From the IMG/VR virus record IMGVR_UViG_3300027754_005655, positions 1 through 64,000 of that record: DNA of 64,000 bases. One strand, 5' to 3'. Source of the DNA: a virus. Below the pieces are notes generated by a model. It was not told the origin of the DNA. It worked only from the letters and a program-made list of their open reading frames with translations, and made no database searches. Both the position numbers and the translations under genes were made by a program. Of the stretch, positions 24,610 through 34,758 are shown piece after piece. Positions within the stretch are counted from its first letter, which is position 1. Each line of letters starts with the position of its first letter.

Positions 24610-27327
24610 ATGGGCGTTTTAGATGATATTGGCGTTTTAGAAAAAGGAGGAGTACTTTCTACAAGCGCTTTTTCTGGTTTTGTTAATGACGTAAAAAAAA
24701 GATTAACAACAGGCAAAGGCATTTTTAAATCGCCGACTATCGGCAAACAAGCTGATCCAATAGAAAATTTTAATCTTGCAAAAATAGAAGATCCACTTTT
24801 GTTTCCAGATTTTCATAGAATTTGGAAAGATAGATACACAAAAACAGTTCAACAATTAAATGTCGTAGGTGCATTTAATTCTGTTCCTAAGATTCCGGCG
24901 GCGCCGTTAATAGACCCCACTGCGTTAGCTAAAATAATGGGCGCGCCGTCGCCACCACCTGCAAAGTTTCCTGACGTGCTGCTCGAGATGCAAGGATTGT
25001 CTGCTCCTGGAAACAACCTACCACCTCCTACCATCAAGGATGTTATTGTACTCCCCCAACCCAACATAAATACTGCAATATTTTTTGATAAATATTTAAA
25101 AGGGTTAGATCCGCTCGACCCTAAAATAATACCAAAACTGATAGCCGCGCTCAATAAAGAGCCGGCCAAGATAAGTCCTAAACGACCTAATCCATTAACA
25201 AAAAAACACGGTTATATTGAACAACACGATTTTGAAAATGCTGTATATGCTGCTCAAATAAACGCGCATGCACAATTAATGATTCGCGCAGCAGACCCAA
25301 CGTTTTTGCCTATGTTAATAGCGCAAATGGCATCTGGACAAAATGAGATGCTTCTTACTGAAGTATATGCTTTAGTCGCCCAATACCAACCGACACAAAT
25401 GGCTACAAGCGTATTTGAGCTTGCAGCACAAGAAGTGCTAATGCAACATCAGGTAAAGTTGCAGTGTATCGCTCTCCTAGGACAAAATATAGGCAGCGGT
25501 GAAGTAATAAAGGCGCTTGCAGCTACTCCTGAAGATCAAGGCGGATTAGGTCTATTGAATATGTCAAAATCCAAAAGTGACCAAATACCTGGCGACGAGA
25601 AGCCGGCATACGCGAGTGATGCAAACGCAGGATCGACTGTATCTTCTCCTACGCTTTCAGGCGGTGGGTCGCAGGCAACGACCACGGGAGATCAAAATCC
25701 TTTTATGCAAGGCCAGTCTGTACAAGATGAAATACCACCAGGACCTACTCCTACAAGCGAGACGACTTATGGAGGTGGCAACACAATAGGAGGAGACACT
25801 CCCCCAGATGAATATCCTCCTGCAGCTAGCACAAGTCCTGACGCACCATCGCAACAACCATCAGGATTTGGATTTGGAGGACAACCTGATGAATCACCAC
25901 CTGCCGAAGGTCAAGCGGGTTCTTCGAATCAAAACGCCCAAAACTCCGGCGCATCATCAACACAACAACAATCACCATTTGGGTTTGAACCACCGGATGA
26001 AGTACAACCTTCTGGTGTACAAGGTAACGGAGGCAGTTCTCAATCTAACGTTTCTCCATGGGCTAGCCCGCCTGCAGACGATTATCCTACTCAAGGAAAT
26101 CAAGGTCAAACTTCTCCGCCTGGCGCAGGTGGTGGCTGGGGCGGCGCGCCGGCAGACGAAGGTTCAATATCACAAGAGCCTGCGAAACTACCACAAGAAG
26201 CACCCGAAGGTGGTCAAACGGGGGAAATAGAAAACCCGTCAGATCCTGCTCAAGACCCCGATGTACCGTTAGAGCCGGTACCAATTATCTCTTCAGACAA
26301 AATGGAGGTTCCTCCTGGGCCCACGGGGAGTGCCAATTCTTCTAATGACGATGACGACGAATATGCGAGTCCTGCTGGCGGCAAAAGTAGTAAAAGCGGA
26401 ATGAAACCGTCAGGCAAAATCAGACAAAGACTTAAAGACCTAATCGAAGGCGGAGATTCTTGCGATGGATGCTTAGGACCATTACCCAACTGGAGCAAGG
26501 ATCATGGCGCGCCGAACACAAAGAATCAAATCAACTTTGTAGGCTACGCGCAAGGTGCATCAAGCCCCAAGTGGAAAGACCCAATTCGAGGCGCCGATGG
26601 CATCATCGGCGCTGGCTTTGGCGACAAAGAGACAATCCAGAAGCTGCTTGACTCACCAAATAAGGGCAACCCCGTTCAAGCTGTTCCGACTTCTTGTGGA
26701 CAATTGTCTAGTTGGATATTCAATAATTTAGTAGGTACTGGAACAAAACAGATAACATTTATTGTTAACGAAGGTAATGACAACAGACAGACAACGAATT
26801 CGACCTTCGCCCATGGCCAAAACTCGTATGGTCGAAATAATAGCGTAAAGCTTGGAGGGACAGGCTTCGAATTCGTATATCTTGGCGCCACGCTCGGCGC
26901 GTGGACAAGCATGTTTAAAACCGAAGACCTTGTTAATAGGACGCCAAGATATGGAGATGTTTATCTCACTTGCGAAGGGTCCGGCGGCGGAGGGCCAGGC
27001 ACCATCCGCCACACAGGTGTTATAGTAGAATGGCGTCCTGACGAAGGTTGGTTTGGTACCGCCGACGCCGGTCAAGGCAATATGGGATCCGCCGTCGGGG
27101 GGTCGGCGAGGGACGCGACGCAAGGTATGGCGTATACTATAAGACTGTTACGTCTCGATGCACCGGGGACATCATACTTCGTCACGGCAGAAGGTCACCA
27201 AGCCAAGGCACCTGTCTATTTGGCAGGATTTATGAATATGCAAGTTTTTATTGAAAAAATCAAATCTTATGGCGGTGCAGTATGGGGCGAGGATAACAAG
27301 AATAAACCTACGTGGATACCTGGGTAG
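24610..27327 (+). CDS. Tail hub protein with low-complexity linker and C-terminal cysteine-peptidase-like domain
   Basis: A 905-residue protein in three parts. Residues 1-310 are helical and structural in appearance. Residues about 320-600 form a Pro/Gly/Gln/Ser-rich linker containing repeated PPDE/PADE-type motifs. Residues about 615-905 resemble an NlpC/P60- or CHAP-like hydrolase, with candidate nucleophile Cys696 in TSCGQLSSW, His801 in RHTGVIVEW and a following TADAGQG. It probably degrades peptidoglycan during DNA injection, supplying the activity that T4 gp5 has in its lysozyme domain. The catalytic assignment is by eye. Confidence 0.65.
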   Translation: MGVLDDIGVLEKGGVLSTSAFSGFVNDVKKRLTTGKGIFKSPTIGKQADPIENFNLAKIEDPLLFPDFHRIWKDRYTKTVQQLNVVGAFNSVPKIPAAPLIDPTALAKIMGAPSPPPAKFPDVLLEMQGLSAPGNNLPPPTIKDVIVLPQPNINTAIFFDKYLKGLDPLDPKIIPKLIAALNKEPAKISPKRPNPLTKKHGYIEQHDFENAVYAAQINAHAQLMIRAADPTFLPMLIAQMASGQNEMLLTEVYALVAQYQPTQMATSVFELAAQEVLMQHQVKLQCIALLGQNIGSGEVIKALAATPEDQGGLGLLNMSKSKSDQIPGDEKPAYASDANAGSTVSSPTLSGGGSQATTTGDQNPFMQGQSVQDEIPPGPTPTSETTYGGGNTIGGDTPPDEYPPAASTSPDAPSQQPSGFGFGGQPDESPPAEGQAGSSNQNAQNSGASSTQQQSPFGFEPPDEVQPSGVQGNGGSSQSNVSPWASPPADDYPTQGNQGQTSPPGAGGGWGGAPADEGSISQEPAKLPQEAPEGGQTGEIENPSDPAQDPDVPLEPVPIISSDKMEVPPGPTGSANSSNDDDDEYASPAGGKSSKSGMKPSGKIRQRLKDLIEGGDSCDGCLGPLPNWSKDHGAPNTKNQINFVGYAQGASSPKWKDPIRGADGIIGAGFGDKETIQKLLDSPNKGNPVQAVPTSCGQLSSWIFNNLVGTGTKQITFIVNEGNDNRQTTNSTFAHGQNSYGRNNSVKLGGTGFEFVYLGATLGAWTSMFKTEDLVNRTPRYGDVYLTCEGSGGGGPGTIRHTGVIVEWRPDEGWFGTADAGQGNMGSAVGGSARDATQGMAYTIRLLRLDAPGTSYFVTAEGHQAKAPVYLAGFMNMQVFIEKIKSYGGAVWGEDNKNKPTWIPG

Positions 27328-27429
27328 ATTTGATCTTATAGGAAAGTTACTATCCTTAACGAATAGTTCTAGTGGTATTGTAGTAAGTAAGTAGGTTTCA
27401 TTTTAACAAATTAGCATAGATAGAACTGT

Positions 27430-27900
27430 ATGGCGACGATAAATTTTAAAAGCGTAGGTACAACAGGTAAAAAGCTCATTGAGAGTAATTTAATGCCTAG
27501 TTTAAAGCCTATTGGAATAAAGACGCCATTAAAATTAGGTAAAAAATACGGAATATTTGACATGTATACGAACATGTCAGATACAATCCATGATAACTTA
27601 AGAAATCTTATACTCACAAATTGGGGCGAAAGATTAGGACTTTATTATTTCGGTGCTAATTTGAAACCGTTAGTTACTGAGTATTCGGTTCAAGAACAAT
27701 TCGATTCAGAGGCTGTAATTAGAATAAAAACAGCTGCTAGCTCATGGATGCCATACATAAATTTAATTGATTATGTATCGGATTTTGAAAGTTTCACGAG
27801 TCTTTCGTCGGTTGCACATATGAAAATATTGATAACCTATTCAGTTCCGCAATTAGCGGTTGAAGATCGTCAGTTACGAGTTAATTTATTCGTATTATAA
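27430..27900 (+). CDS. Baseplate wedge protein, gp25/GpW family
   Basis: A 156-residue protein of the gp25 (lysozyme-like GPW_gp25) family. GKKYGIFDMYTNMSDTIHDN near 40 leads into NLILTNWGERLGLYYFG near 59-75, which carries the conserved RG/ER-type wedge motif. FDSEAVIRIKTAASSW near 97 matches the family C-terminal part. T4 gp25 has 132 residues. With the next gene it forms the inner wedge core that starts sheath assembly. A 102-base spacer separates it from the hub protein. Confidence 0.82.
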   Translation: MATINFKSVGTTGKKLIESNLMPSLKPIGIKTPLKLGKKYGIFDMYTNMSDTIHDNLRNLILTNWGERLGLYYFGANLKPLVTEYSVQEQFDSEAVIRIKTAASSWMPYINLIDYVSDFESFTSLSSVAHMKILITYSVPQLAVEDRQLRVNLFVL

Positions 27901-27915
27901 TGGAAAATTAAGAAA

Positions 27916-29772
27916 ATGGCCACTGACCCTAAAAAAATCACAAAAGAGATAAGACAACGTCGTTATTTGGCTCGCGACTTCGATTCGTTTCGTCAAACGT
28001 TGTTAGATTATGCTCGTCAATATTATCCAGATCGTATTCAGGACTTTTCTGAAGCCTCTATAGGCGGTTTGTTTTTAGACATGGCTGCGTACGTTGGTGA
28101 CAATCTATCGTTTTATTTGGATCATCTTTATGGAGAGTTAAATCCAGAAACTGCAGTTGAGAATGGCAGTATCGAGCGGGCCCTTCGAAGTTCTGGCGTG
28201 GCCATTGCTGGCTCGGCACCTGCGTCTGTCAACGTCACTGTGTATATAGAGGTGATGACAGCAAATTCTGGCGATGATGGTCCTGACATAAGTCTTTTGC
28301 CCGTGATTAAAGAAGGTTGTCTTTTTACAAGTGACAGTGGTATACCCTTTACGCTGGTCGATGATATAAAGTTTATAATAGATCCTGATGAAAATGGCGA
28401 ATATACTATAAATCCAGCAGTGAAAAAGAAGATTGGACGTCGAAGAACAGACGGTGCTATAGTAAGTTATTTTCTTTCGCTAGATGGACTTTGCGTTTCA
28501 GGTAGAGAAACGCGACAAGTTGTTTCTGTCGGCGGATTTATCCCGTTTCGAAAGATTCAATTAGCACAATCAAATATTACAGAAATAGTGAATGTATATG
28601 ACGATTATGGCAATACATATTATGAAGTTGGCGCGCTATCACACGATGTAGTCTATAGAAATGTATTGAATTCGTCCTATGATAGTAGTCTTGTAAAAGA
28701 CGGACTAAGAGTCGTTCACGCGCCATATAGATTCACTAAATTAACAGATTTAGCCACGCGAAAAACGATATTGGTCTTCGGAGGTGGTTCGGCAGCTTCG
28801 CTCGAAGATGATGTCATTCCAGATCCGACAGAGTTTGCATTGCCATTGCCATACTCAAAAACGATTAAAAGAACTTCCTTAAATCCTGAAAAGTTATTAA
28901 CGACAAATACGCTTGGCGTAATTTCTTCTGATACTAATATAACAATTACGTACAGACACGGTGGAGGCTTAAGTCACAATATTTCTCCAAATTCGTTAAC
29001 AACTATTACAAGTCTAACGATGGATTTTCCAAAAAACCCCTCTAATGCCGATGCTGTTAAAGTTAGAAACTCTATAGAAATAGGTAATACCATGATGGCT
29101 TCTGGCGGTGAAGACGCGCTATCTTCAAGAGAATTAATCGCCTTAATTCCTGCAGTGAAAAACTCGCAAGAAAGAATAGTGACAAAAGAAGATTTGTTGG
29201 CCCGCGTATATACGATGCCATCTAACTTAGGAAGAGTATTTAGAGCATCTATAGCTGCGAATCCGAATAATCCGCTTTCTACGCAATTGTTTATTATATC
29301 GCGAGATAATAATCAAAGACTTATCATGTCGCCTGATAGTTTAAAAATAAATTTAAGAAAATATCTTAATTCCTATAGAATGATATCTGACGCAATTGAT
29401 GTCCTAGACGCGCAAGTTGTCGACCTACAACTAAAATTTACTGTTGTAGTTGACCCTTCGTTGAATAGAACATCGGTGCTCTCTGTAGTTTTAACTAAGC
29501 TTCAAAGACAGTTTGAGATTAGAAAAATGTATATAGACCAGCCGCTTATTATATCCGATATAACTAACACGATTTATTCGACACAAGGCGTTGTGGCTGT
29601 TGACTCAGTAGAGCTAGCTAACATTTCTGGCGTTGTTGATAATAGAGTTTATAGCGATGTCTTTTATGATGTAAAAAGCAATACGAAACGCCAGATGTTG
29701 TTCCCGCCGATGGGAGGAATATTTGAAATAAGATATCCTGATGTCGATATCATAGCTAAGGTGGTGACCTGA
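27916..29772 (+). CDS. Baseplate wedge protein, gp6/GpJ family
   Basis: A 618-residue protein, similar in length to T4 gp6 (660). The N-terminus YLARDFDSFRQTLLDYARQYYP and FSEASIGGLFLDMAAYVGDNLSFYLDHLY near 49-77 follow the gp6/GpJ pattern closely. The C-terminal half has ITKEDLLARVYTMPSNLGRV-like text and a ferredoxin-like ending. It builds the ring of the baseplate with gp25 and the next proteins. It overlaps the next gene by one base (TGATG). Confidence 0.85.
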   Translation: MATDPKKITKEIRQRRYLARDFDSFRQTLLDYARQYYPDRIQDFSEASIGGLFLDMAAYVGDNLSFYLDHLYGELNPETAVENGSIERALRSSGVAIAGSAPASVNVTVYIEVMTANSGDDGPDISLLPVIKEGCLFTSDSGIPFTLVDDIKFIIDPDENGEYTINPAVKKKIGRRRTDGAIVSYFLSLDGLCVSGRETRQVVSVGGFIPFRKIQLAQSNITEIVNVYDDYGNTYYEVGALSHDVVYRNVLNSSYDSSLVKDGLRVVHAPYRFTKLTDLATRKTILVFGGGSAASLEDDVIPDPTEFALPLPYSKTIKRTSLNPEKLLTTNTLGVISSDTNITITYRHGGGLSHNISPNSLTTITSLTMDFPKNPSNADAVKVRNSIEIGNTMMASGGEDALSSRELIALIPAVKNSQERIVTKEDLLARVYTMPSNLGRVFRASIAANPNNPLSTQLFIISRDNNQRLIMSPDSLKINLRKYLNSYRMISDAIDVLDAQVVDLQLKFTVVVDPSLNRTSVLSVVLTKLQRQFEIRKMYIDQPLIISDITNTIYSTQGVVAVDSVELANISGVVDNRVYSDVFYDVKSNTKRQMLFPPMGGIFEIRYPDVDIIAKVVT

Positions 29773-31280
29773 TGTTCCGTATATTAAAGGCTAATAAAGA
29801 CACATATATTACTAACAAGTATGTAGATAGCGTTCAAGCAAAAAGCGGTAACGTTGGTACTGCAGGAACGGTGGATCTTTTTAAGTTGTATGGAATTACT
29901 AATATTGATGGTACACCTCAAAGCGAGCTATCACGAATTTTAATACACTTTGATTTGGATCCGCTTATAGATCTAGTAGACAAAGGAAAAATTGATATTT
30001 CGCATTCAAGTTTTAAGTGTCACTTAAATTTAAAAGACGTATATGGAGGACAAACGACACCTAACAATTTTGTGGTAAACGTTTTCCCATTATCTGCGTC
30101 GTTTGATGAAGGCTTAGGTAAGGACACATCATATTATGTAGACGAAGATATTGCAAACTTTTTTTCAGCATCTAGGACAGCTAAATGGTTTGGAGAAGGA
30201 TGCACTTTAGCATGTTTTTCAACTGGTAGCGGAGACTATATAACAAGTTCTGTCACGATTAATGACACGCGTGTTTCTCAAACATTTATAACGGGAGAAG
30301 AAAACCTGTTCGTTGATGTAACTAGGATAGTATCTGCAACATTAAAAGGAGATCTACCTGATACAGGATATCGAATTTCTTTTAACGATGCTATCGAGAC
30401 TGACACTTACACTTACTTCGTTAAAAGATTCGCATCCAGACATGCGTATGATGAAACCAAACACCCGCAACTGTTCGTTAAATTCGATGACTCTATATTT
30501 GATGAAACATCAAACTTGCGAATTGATCTGCCTGTTTCTTCAAGCATATTTCTTTATAACTATGTTCATGGTCAATTAACAAATTTAGTTTCTGCCTCGA
30601 ACCACGTTACTGGAAGTAATTGTATTTTGTTAGAACTCAAAACAGAGGCTTCAGGCGTCGGTGCTTATTCGCTATTTTTTACTGGGTCGCAACATTATTT
30701 TGGCACGCTACCTGTTGCAGGAATATATTCTGCATCTATATCGATACCATTAACAAACGCTAATATCAAAGCGAGTTATTTACAAACAGGTTCTATTAGC
30801 TTTGTGCCTGTATGGAGTTCTATCGATCGAAAGCTAGCATATGTAACAGGATCTAGTATCATTGCATACGCGCCTGATAGAACTAACAGTAAATTAAATC
30901 CGCGAAAATATACGGTTAACGTATTGGGAATAAATAGCGATTACACAGAAGAAGAAGAAGTTTCTTTAAGAGTAAATATTTTTGACGAAAACAGTCCAAT
31001 AATTAAAGCCGTTAGATTGCCACATGAACTACCCGGATTAGTGTTGAAGAACTCTTATTACGCTATTAGAAATTCAATAACTAATGAATATGTTATACCT
31101 TTCGACACTATAACAAATTCTACAAAGTTAAGTAGCGATTCTAAGGGCATGTATTTTAATTTTAATACGACGGCGCTGACGTCTCAACGATCATATACAG
31201 TCGATATAATGACTATAGTTGATGGTCAACAACAGAAATATCTAAACGCTTCTCCTACGTTTAGAATAATAAAAATCTAG
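29772..31280 (+). CDS. Baseplate/tail structural protein, DNRLRE-like beta domain
   Basis: A 502-residue beta-rich protein. The N-terminal 200 residues (ANKDTYITNKYVDSVQAKSG, SRILIHFDLDP, YFVKRFASRHA) have the layout of DNRLRE-like jelly-roll domains. Later parts resemble Ig-like or carbohydrate-binding sandwich domains. Given its place between gp6-like and gp7-like genes it is probably a peripheral baseplate part. No enzymatic motif is seen. Confidence 0.6.
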   Translation: MFRILKANKDTYITNKYVDSVQAKSGNVGTAGTVDLFKLYGITNIDGTPQSELSRILIHFDLDPLIDLVDKGKIDISHSSFKCHLNLKDVYGGQTTPNNFVVNVFPLSASFDEGLGKDTSYYVDEDIANFFSASRTAKWFGEGCTLACFSTGSGDYITSSVTINDTRVSQTFITGEENLFVDVTRIVSATLKGDLPDTGYRISFNDAIETDTYTYFVKRFASRHAYDETKHPQLFVKFDDSIFDETSNLRIDLPVSSSIFLYNYVHGQLTNLVSASNHVTGSNCILLELKTEASGVGAYSLFFTGSQHYFGTLPVAGIYSASISIPLTNANIKASYLQTGSISFVPVWSSIDRKLAYVTGSSIIAYAPDRTNSKLNPRKYTVNVLGINSDYTEEEEVSLRVNIFDENSPIIKAVRLPHELPGLVLKNSYYAIRNSITNEYVIPFDTITNSTKLSSDSKGMYFNFNTTALTSQRSYTVDIMTIVDGQQQKYLNASPTFRIIKI

Positions 31281-31293
31281 GCTTTAATCGATT

Positions 31294-34200
31294 ATGATTA
31301 CAAAAAAAAATTATATACAAGCGTCGTCATTTATCAAAGCCGCGTTGACCGAAACCAGGCCAGTACAACTAACGTTTAAAGACTTGTTACATACCAACAT
31401 CGAGAGTACATCGTCTTTTCAATATGACCCGTTAGATTATCCTATAAAAAGTACGCAACAGCTTAACATCGATTGGTCGAAATTCGAAGAACACACTTTC
31501 TTTCAATCAGCAGAAGTAAAAACTAATATTGCGTTCGATCAAATCATCAATGGGTTTCCTTTTGATGGTACAAGAATTGAAGTAGAAAGATTTTTTGAAA
31601 AGCTAACAGGATATGAAAAGTGGATATATGATCAATTCCCAAAATTTGCAGGACAGCTGCACTTTTCAGGTACTCAAGTAGGGGAAAATCCATTAAACGG
31701 GTATGCAGCAGGTCGAGGTTCACGTGTCGAAGTTAAGGATTCTGCAGGATGGATGTTTCCTGAAATATCAAAAAACGATTCAGGCGCCGCTGTGTTAAAT
31801 CCGCCTATCGATAAATCATTCACAATCGAAACGCATATATTCGTTCCTAATCAAAGCAATGATAGACAAGTTGTTTTTCAAAAGTTGTCTTCAAATAAAA
31901 GTCAAGGTTTTACTTTTTACTTAGAACCTTCAACTAACTCTTATGTAACTGGCACTTTTTGTATAGTTTCTGGCGGCGTTAGCAATTTTGTAGATTGCAT
32001 TTTCGCTAAAGGAGAATTTAACCATCTATGCATGTCTTTAAATCGAGAAGCAGGAGATAACTATCTACAAGTTTTTGTTAATGAACAACTACGAAATGAA
32101 AGTAAAAAGCAAAAAGTCATTAAAGAATTTACTGACACTTCTTCTTTAATCATCGGTTCAGGCTCTTCTTTTTATGTAGACAACGTCTACAAAACGCCTG
32201 AACAAACATTTAGTGGAACGTTAGACGAATTTAGAATTTTCCACGCGTATAGAACTATTCAACAGCAACGAGCCTATTCGTCTAAAGGTCTGTACTCATC
32301 AGAATATTTGAAGCTATATTTTAGATTTAATGAACCATCGTCTTCTTTGTCTTCAAATCCTAGTGACACAGTTAATTCTATCGTTTTGGATAGTTCGGGA
32401 AATTCGCTTCATGGACTTATCGAAAACTTTGACGTGTCGTTAAGACAATCTACAGCCAGTGATTCTTTAAGTTTAATGACGGCAGAAAGACCTGAATTTA
32501 AAACTGTACTGTTTCCATACAATCCTGACATAATATCGTTAAATGAGACGCTACTATTTTCTGCTAGCGTATATGACGAAGCTAATCCAAACTTAATTAC
32601 GAAATTAATTCCGAGACATTATCTTCATGAAGGCGGAGAAGTTGAAGGATTAAAACGTACTGAAATAGAAGGAACCATTGGCACTTCTTATGGTGGAGAA
32701 GGAATACCTGGACAAGGCCAATTAGGCTCATCACAAATAATACTGACGTTTCTATACATCTGGGCAAAGTTTTTTGATGATATAAAAATGTTTGTCGACG
32801 CGTTTGGCACGCTGAAAACAGTCGATTATGCGCTGCCAGGTACCATGCCAGATAATTTCTTAAATAGCTTTGCAAATTCATATGGCGTATTTTTGCCTCC
32901 ATTTTTTAACGATGCTAGCATGCTTCAATACATCGATGGAGAGGACATTAGCAAAAGCGAATTGTCAACTTCAACGCTTAAACAAATACAATCTAATTTA
33001 TTGCGACGCATCTTAGTGAATATGCCTGACATTCTAAAGTCCAAAGGCACGCAGCATAGTATTAGATCTTATTTAAGGTCAGTGGGAATAGATCCTGACA
33101 ATAGTGTTAGAATAAGAGAATTCGGTGGTCCTTCTTTAAATCAATTCGGTATAAGTAGAGAGAAAAGAACCGAATATTCTTCTGCGGTAGATTTTCAAAC
33201 TGCATCATTGGTAACAACATCGTTTCTTTCTGCTTCAAGAGTAGAACCTGGATTTCCTTATGCTGTTGGTCCGTTTAGCGAAGGTGTGTCTACAAATAAT
33301 AGCGATGGTTTATTGACGTCAGGTTCTTGGACATACGAAGGTTGCTATCGATATACTGCAAAAAGCTTAAAAAAATTCGGCGGCTCATTGCAGTCTCTTG
33401 CAAGACTAGAAGTAACTGGATCAGCAGCAACCATACGACCAGGTGTTATTCTTAATCTTGTAGCTTCTAGTTCATTAATCGCTTATATTCGACCAGGTAT
33501 GTCTTCAACTTCGCCTACGTTACAATTGACTTTACCTGTTAATATACTTAATGGAGAAAAGTGGAATGTGTCAGTCGGTTGTTATCGTAATGATTCAATA
33601 AAGAGCACTGTGTCTTCATCTTATTTTCTTAGAGCCGGAACACAAAATGATGGCGATATTTCGAAGACATATACAACGTCTTCTTTCTTTTATGAAACAC
33701 CATCTGGCGAAGCTAACGCTTTTAGAGTACTGTCTTCGACGAATAACGCCTCAGGTTCAAGAATAGCAATAGGAAAAAACAGCAGCATTCCCGAAGGAAA
33801 CATGGGTTATTTATATCTTAATAACACCGTTGCCGCCATCGCTGATGCTCGCGAAACCGAATGCGTCGGGCAAGTCAGTAACGTTCGCTTTTGGTCAAAA
33901 GGACTAACGGAATCTGAATGGAGAGAGCATATTAGAAACCCGAAGTCTGTCGGCGTAGACGATGCTTTAACGAATTACAATTATGTAACTGCTAAAACTG
34001 GTTCATTTGAAAAATTACGTTTAAGTACTTTAGAAAAGCAAACCGCTAGAACAGCTTCTTTATCTGGTGAAATAATATTTAACGACTTTAGCGAAAACGG
34101 CATTAATGTAATTGGTTCACAATTCGTCGCTGCTCAACAAGTATTTGTAGGCGATATTTACGGATACAGTTACTTATCTCCGTATTTTGATGAATACTCT

Positions 34201-34743
34201 TCCACAGAAAAGATTCGAATTAGAGGATTTAACGAGCTAGAATATCTCAAGGACGCGCCTTACGCTACGATAGGTCCTGCATACGAACTTCCTCCAGGAG
34301 AAACTCCTCAAGACGATGTCAGATTCTCGATAGAGTTTTCATTAATAGATGCGCTAAACAAAGATATCATTAATATGTTCGCAAATCACGATGTCCTGGC
34401 AACAGCTATAGGCGCTCCTGAATTGATGTTCTCACCAGATTATCCTGATTTGGAAAAATTACGAGACATTTATTTTAATCGACTAAAAGATAAAATGAAC
34501 TTTAGAAACTTCTTTGAGTTCTATAAATGGTTCGATTTATCAATGAGTAATTTCATAGAGCAACTTATTCCAAGAAAAACAAGATTTAAAGGAATGAATT
34601 TTGTAATAGAATCTCATATTCTAGAACGCCACAAAGTGGAATATAAGTCAAATGAAATTTATTTAGGTGATTCAGGTCTTCGTAGTCGTCTTAAGGACGT
34701 TCTACTAGCGCAGCAGGTCGTAGGAACTATAAATAGATTTTAA
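31294..34743 (+). CDS. Large baseplate wedge protein with LamG domain, gp7-like position
   Basis: A 1149-residue structural protein. About residues 165-350 form a concanavalin-like LamG domain (SFTIETHIFVPNQSNDRQVV, FSGTLDEFRIFHAYRTIQQQ). The middle part (FLYIWAKFFDDIKMFVDAFG near 484, LRRILVNMPDILKSKGTQHS near 571) resembles a tail-protein module common in wedge proteins. A second LamG-like stretch lies near 780-890 (VSNVRFWSKGLTESEW). The glycan-binding type domains suggest it both links wedges and contacts surface sugars. Confidence 0.7.
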   Translation: MITKKNYIQASSFIKAALTETRPVQLTFKDLLHTNIESTSSFQYDPLDYPIKSTQQLNIDWSKFEEHTFFQSAEVKTNIAFDQIINGFPFDGTRIEVERFFEKLTGYEKWIYDQFPKFAGQLHFSGTQVGENPLNGYAAGRGSRVEVKDSAGWMFPEISKNDSGAAVLNPPIDKSFTIETHIFVPNQSNDRQVVFQKLSSNKSQGFTFYLEPSTNSYVTGTFCIVSGGVSNFVDCIFAKGEFNHLCMSLNREAGDNYLQVFVNEQLRNESKKQKVIKEFTDTSSLIIGSGSSFYVDNVYKTPEQTFSGTLDEFRIFHAYRTIQQQRAYSSKGLYSSEYLKLYFRFNEPSSSLSSNPSDTVNSIVLDSSGNSLHGLIENFDVSLRQSTASDSLSLMTAERPEFKTVLFPYNPDIISLNETLLFSASVYDEANPNLITKLIPRHYLHEGGEVEGLKRTEIEGTIGTSYGGEGIPGQGQLGSSQIILTFLYIWAKFFDDIKMFVDAFGTLKTVDYALPGTMPDNFLNSFANSYGVFLPPFFNDASMLQYIDGEDISKSELSTSTLKQIQSNLLRRILVNMPDILKSKGTQHSIRSYLRSVGIDPDNSVRIREFGGPSLNQFGISREKRTEYSSAVDFQTASLVTTSFLSASRVEPGFPYAVGPFSEGVSTNNSDGLLTSGSWTYEGCYRYTAKSLKKFGGSLQSLARLEVTGSAATIRPGVILNLVASSSLIAYIRPGMSSTSPTLQLTLPVNILNGEKWNVSVGCYRNDSIKSTVSSSYFLRAGTQNDGDISKTYTTSSFFYETPSGEANAFRVLSSTNNASGSRIAIGKNSSIPEGNMGYLYLNNTVAAIADARETECVGQVSNVRFWSKGLTESEWREHIRNPKSVGVDDALTNYNYVTAKTGSFEKLRLSTLEKQTARTASLSGEIIFNDFSENGINVIGSQFVAAQQVFVGDIYGYSYLSPYFDEYSSTEKIRIRGFNELEYLKDAPYATIGPAYELPPGETPQDDVRFSIEFSLIDALNKDIINMFANHDVLATAIGAPELMFSPDYPDLEKLRDIYFNRLKDKMNFRNFFEFYKWFDLSMSNFIEQLIPRKTRFKGMNFVIESHILERHKVEYKSNEIYLGDSGLRSRLKDVLLAQQVVGTINRF

Positions 34744-34758
34744 TAAAGCGTAATAACC

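Noticed and set aside
26728-27123. 131-residue minus-strand frame under the hub peptidase gene
   Set aside because: Reverse-strand shadow of a strongly supported domain with intact Cys/His candidates; no start signals.
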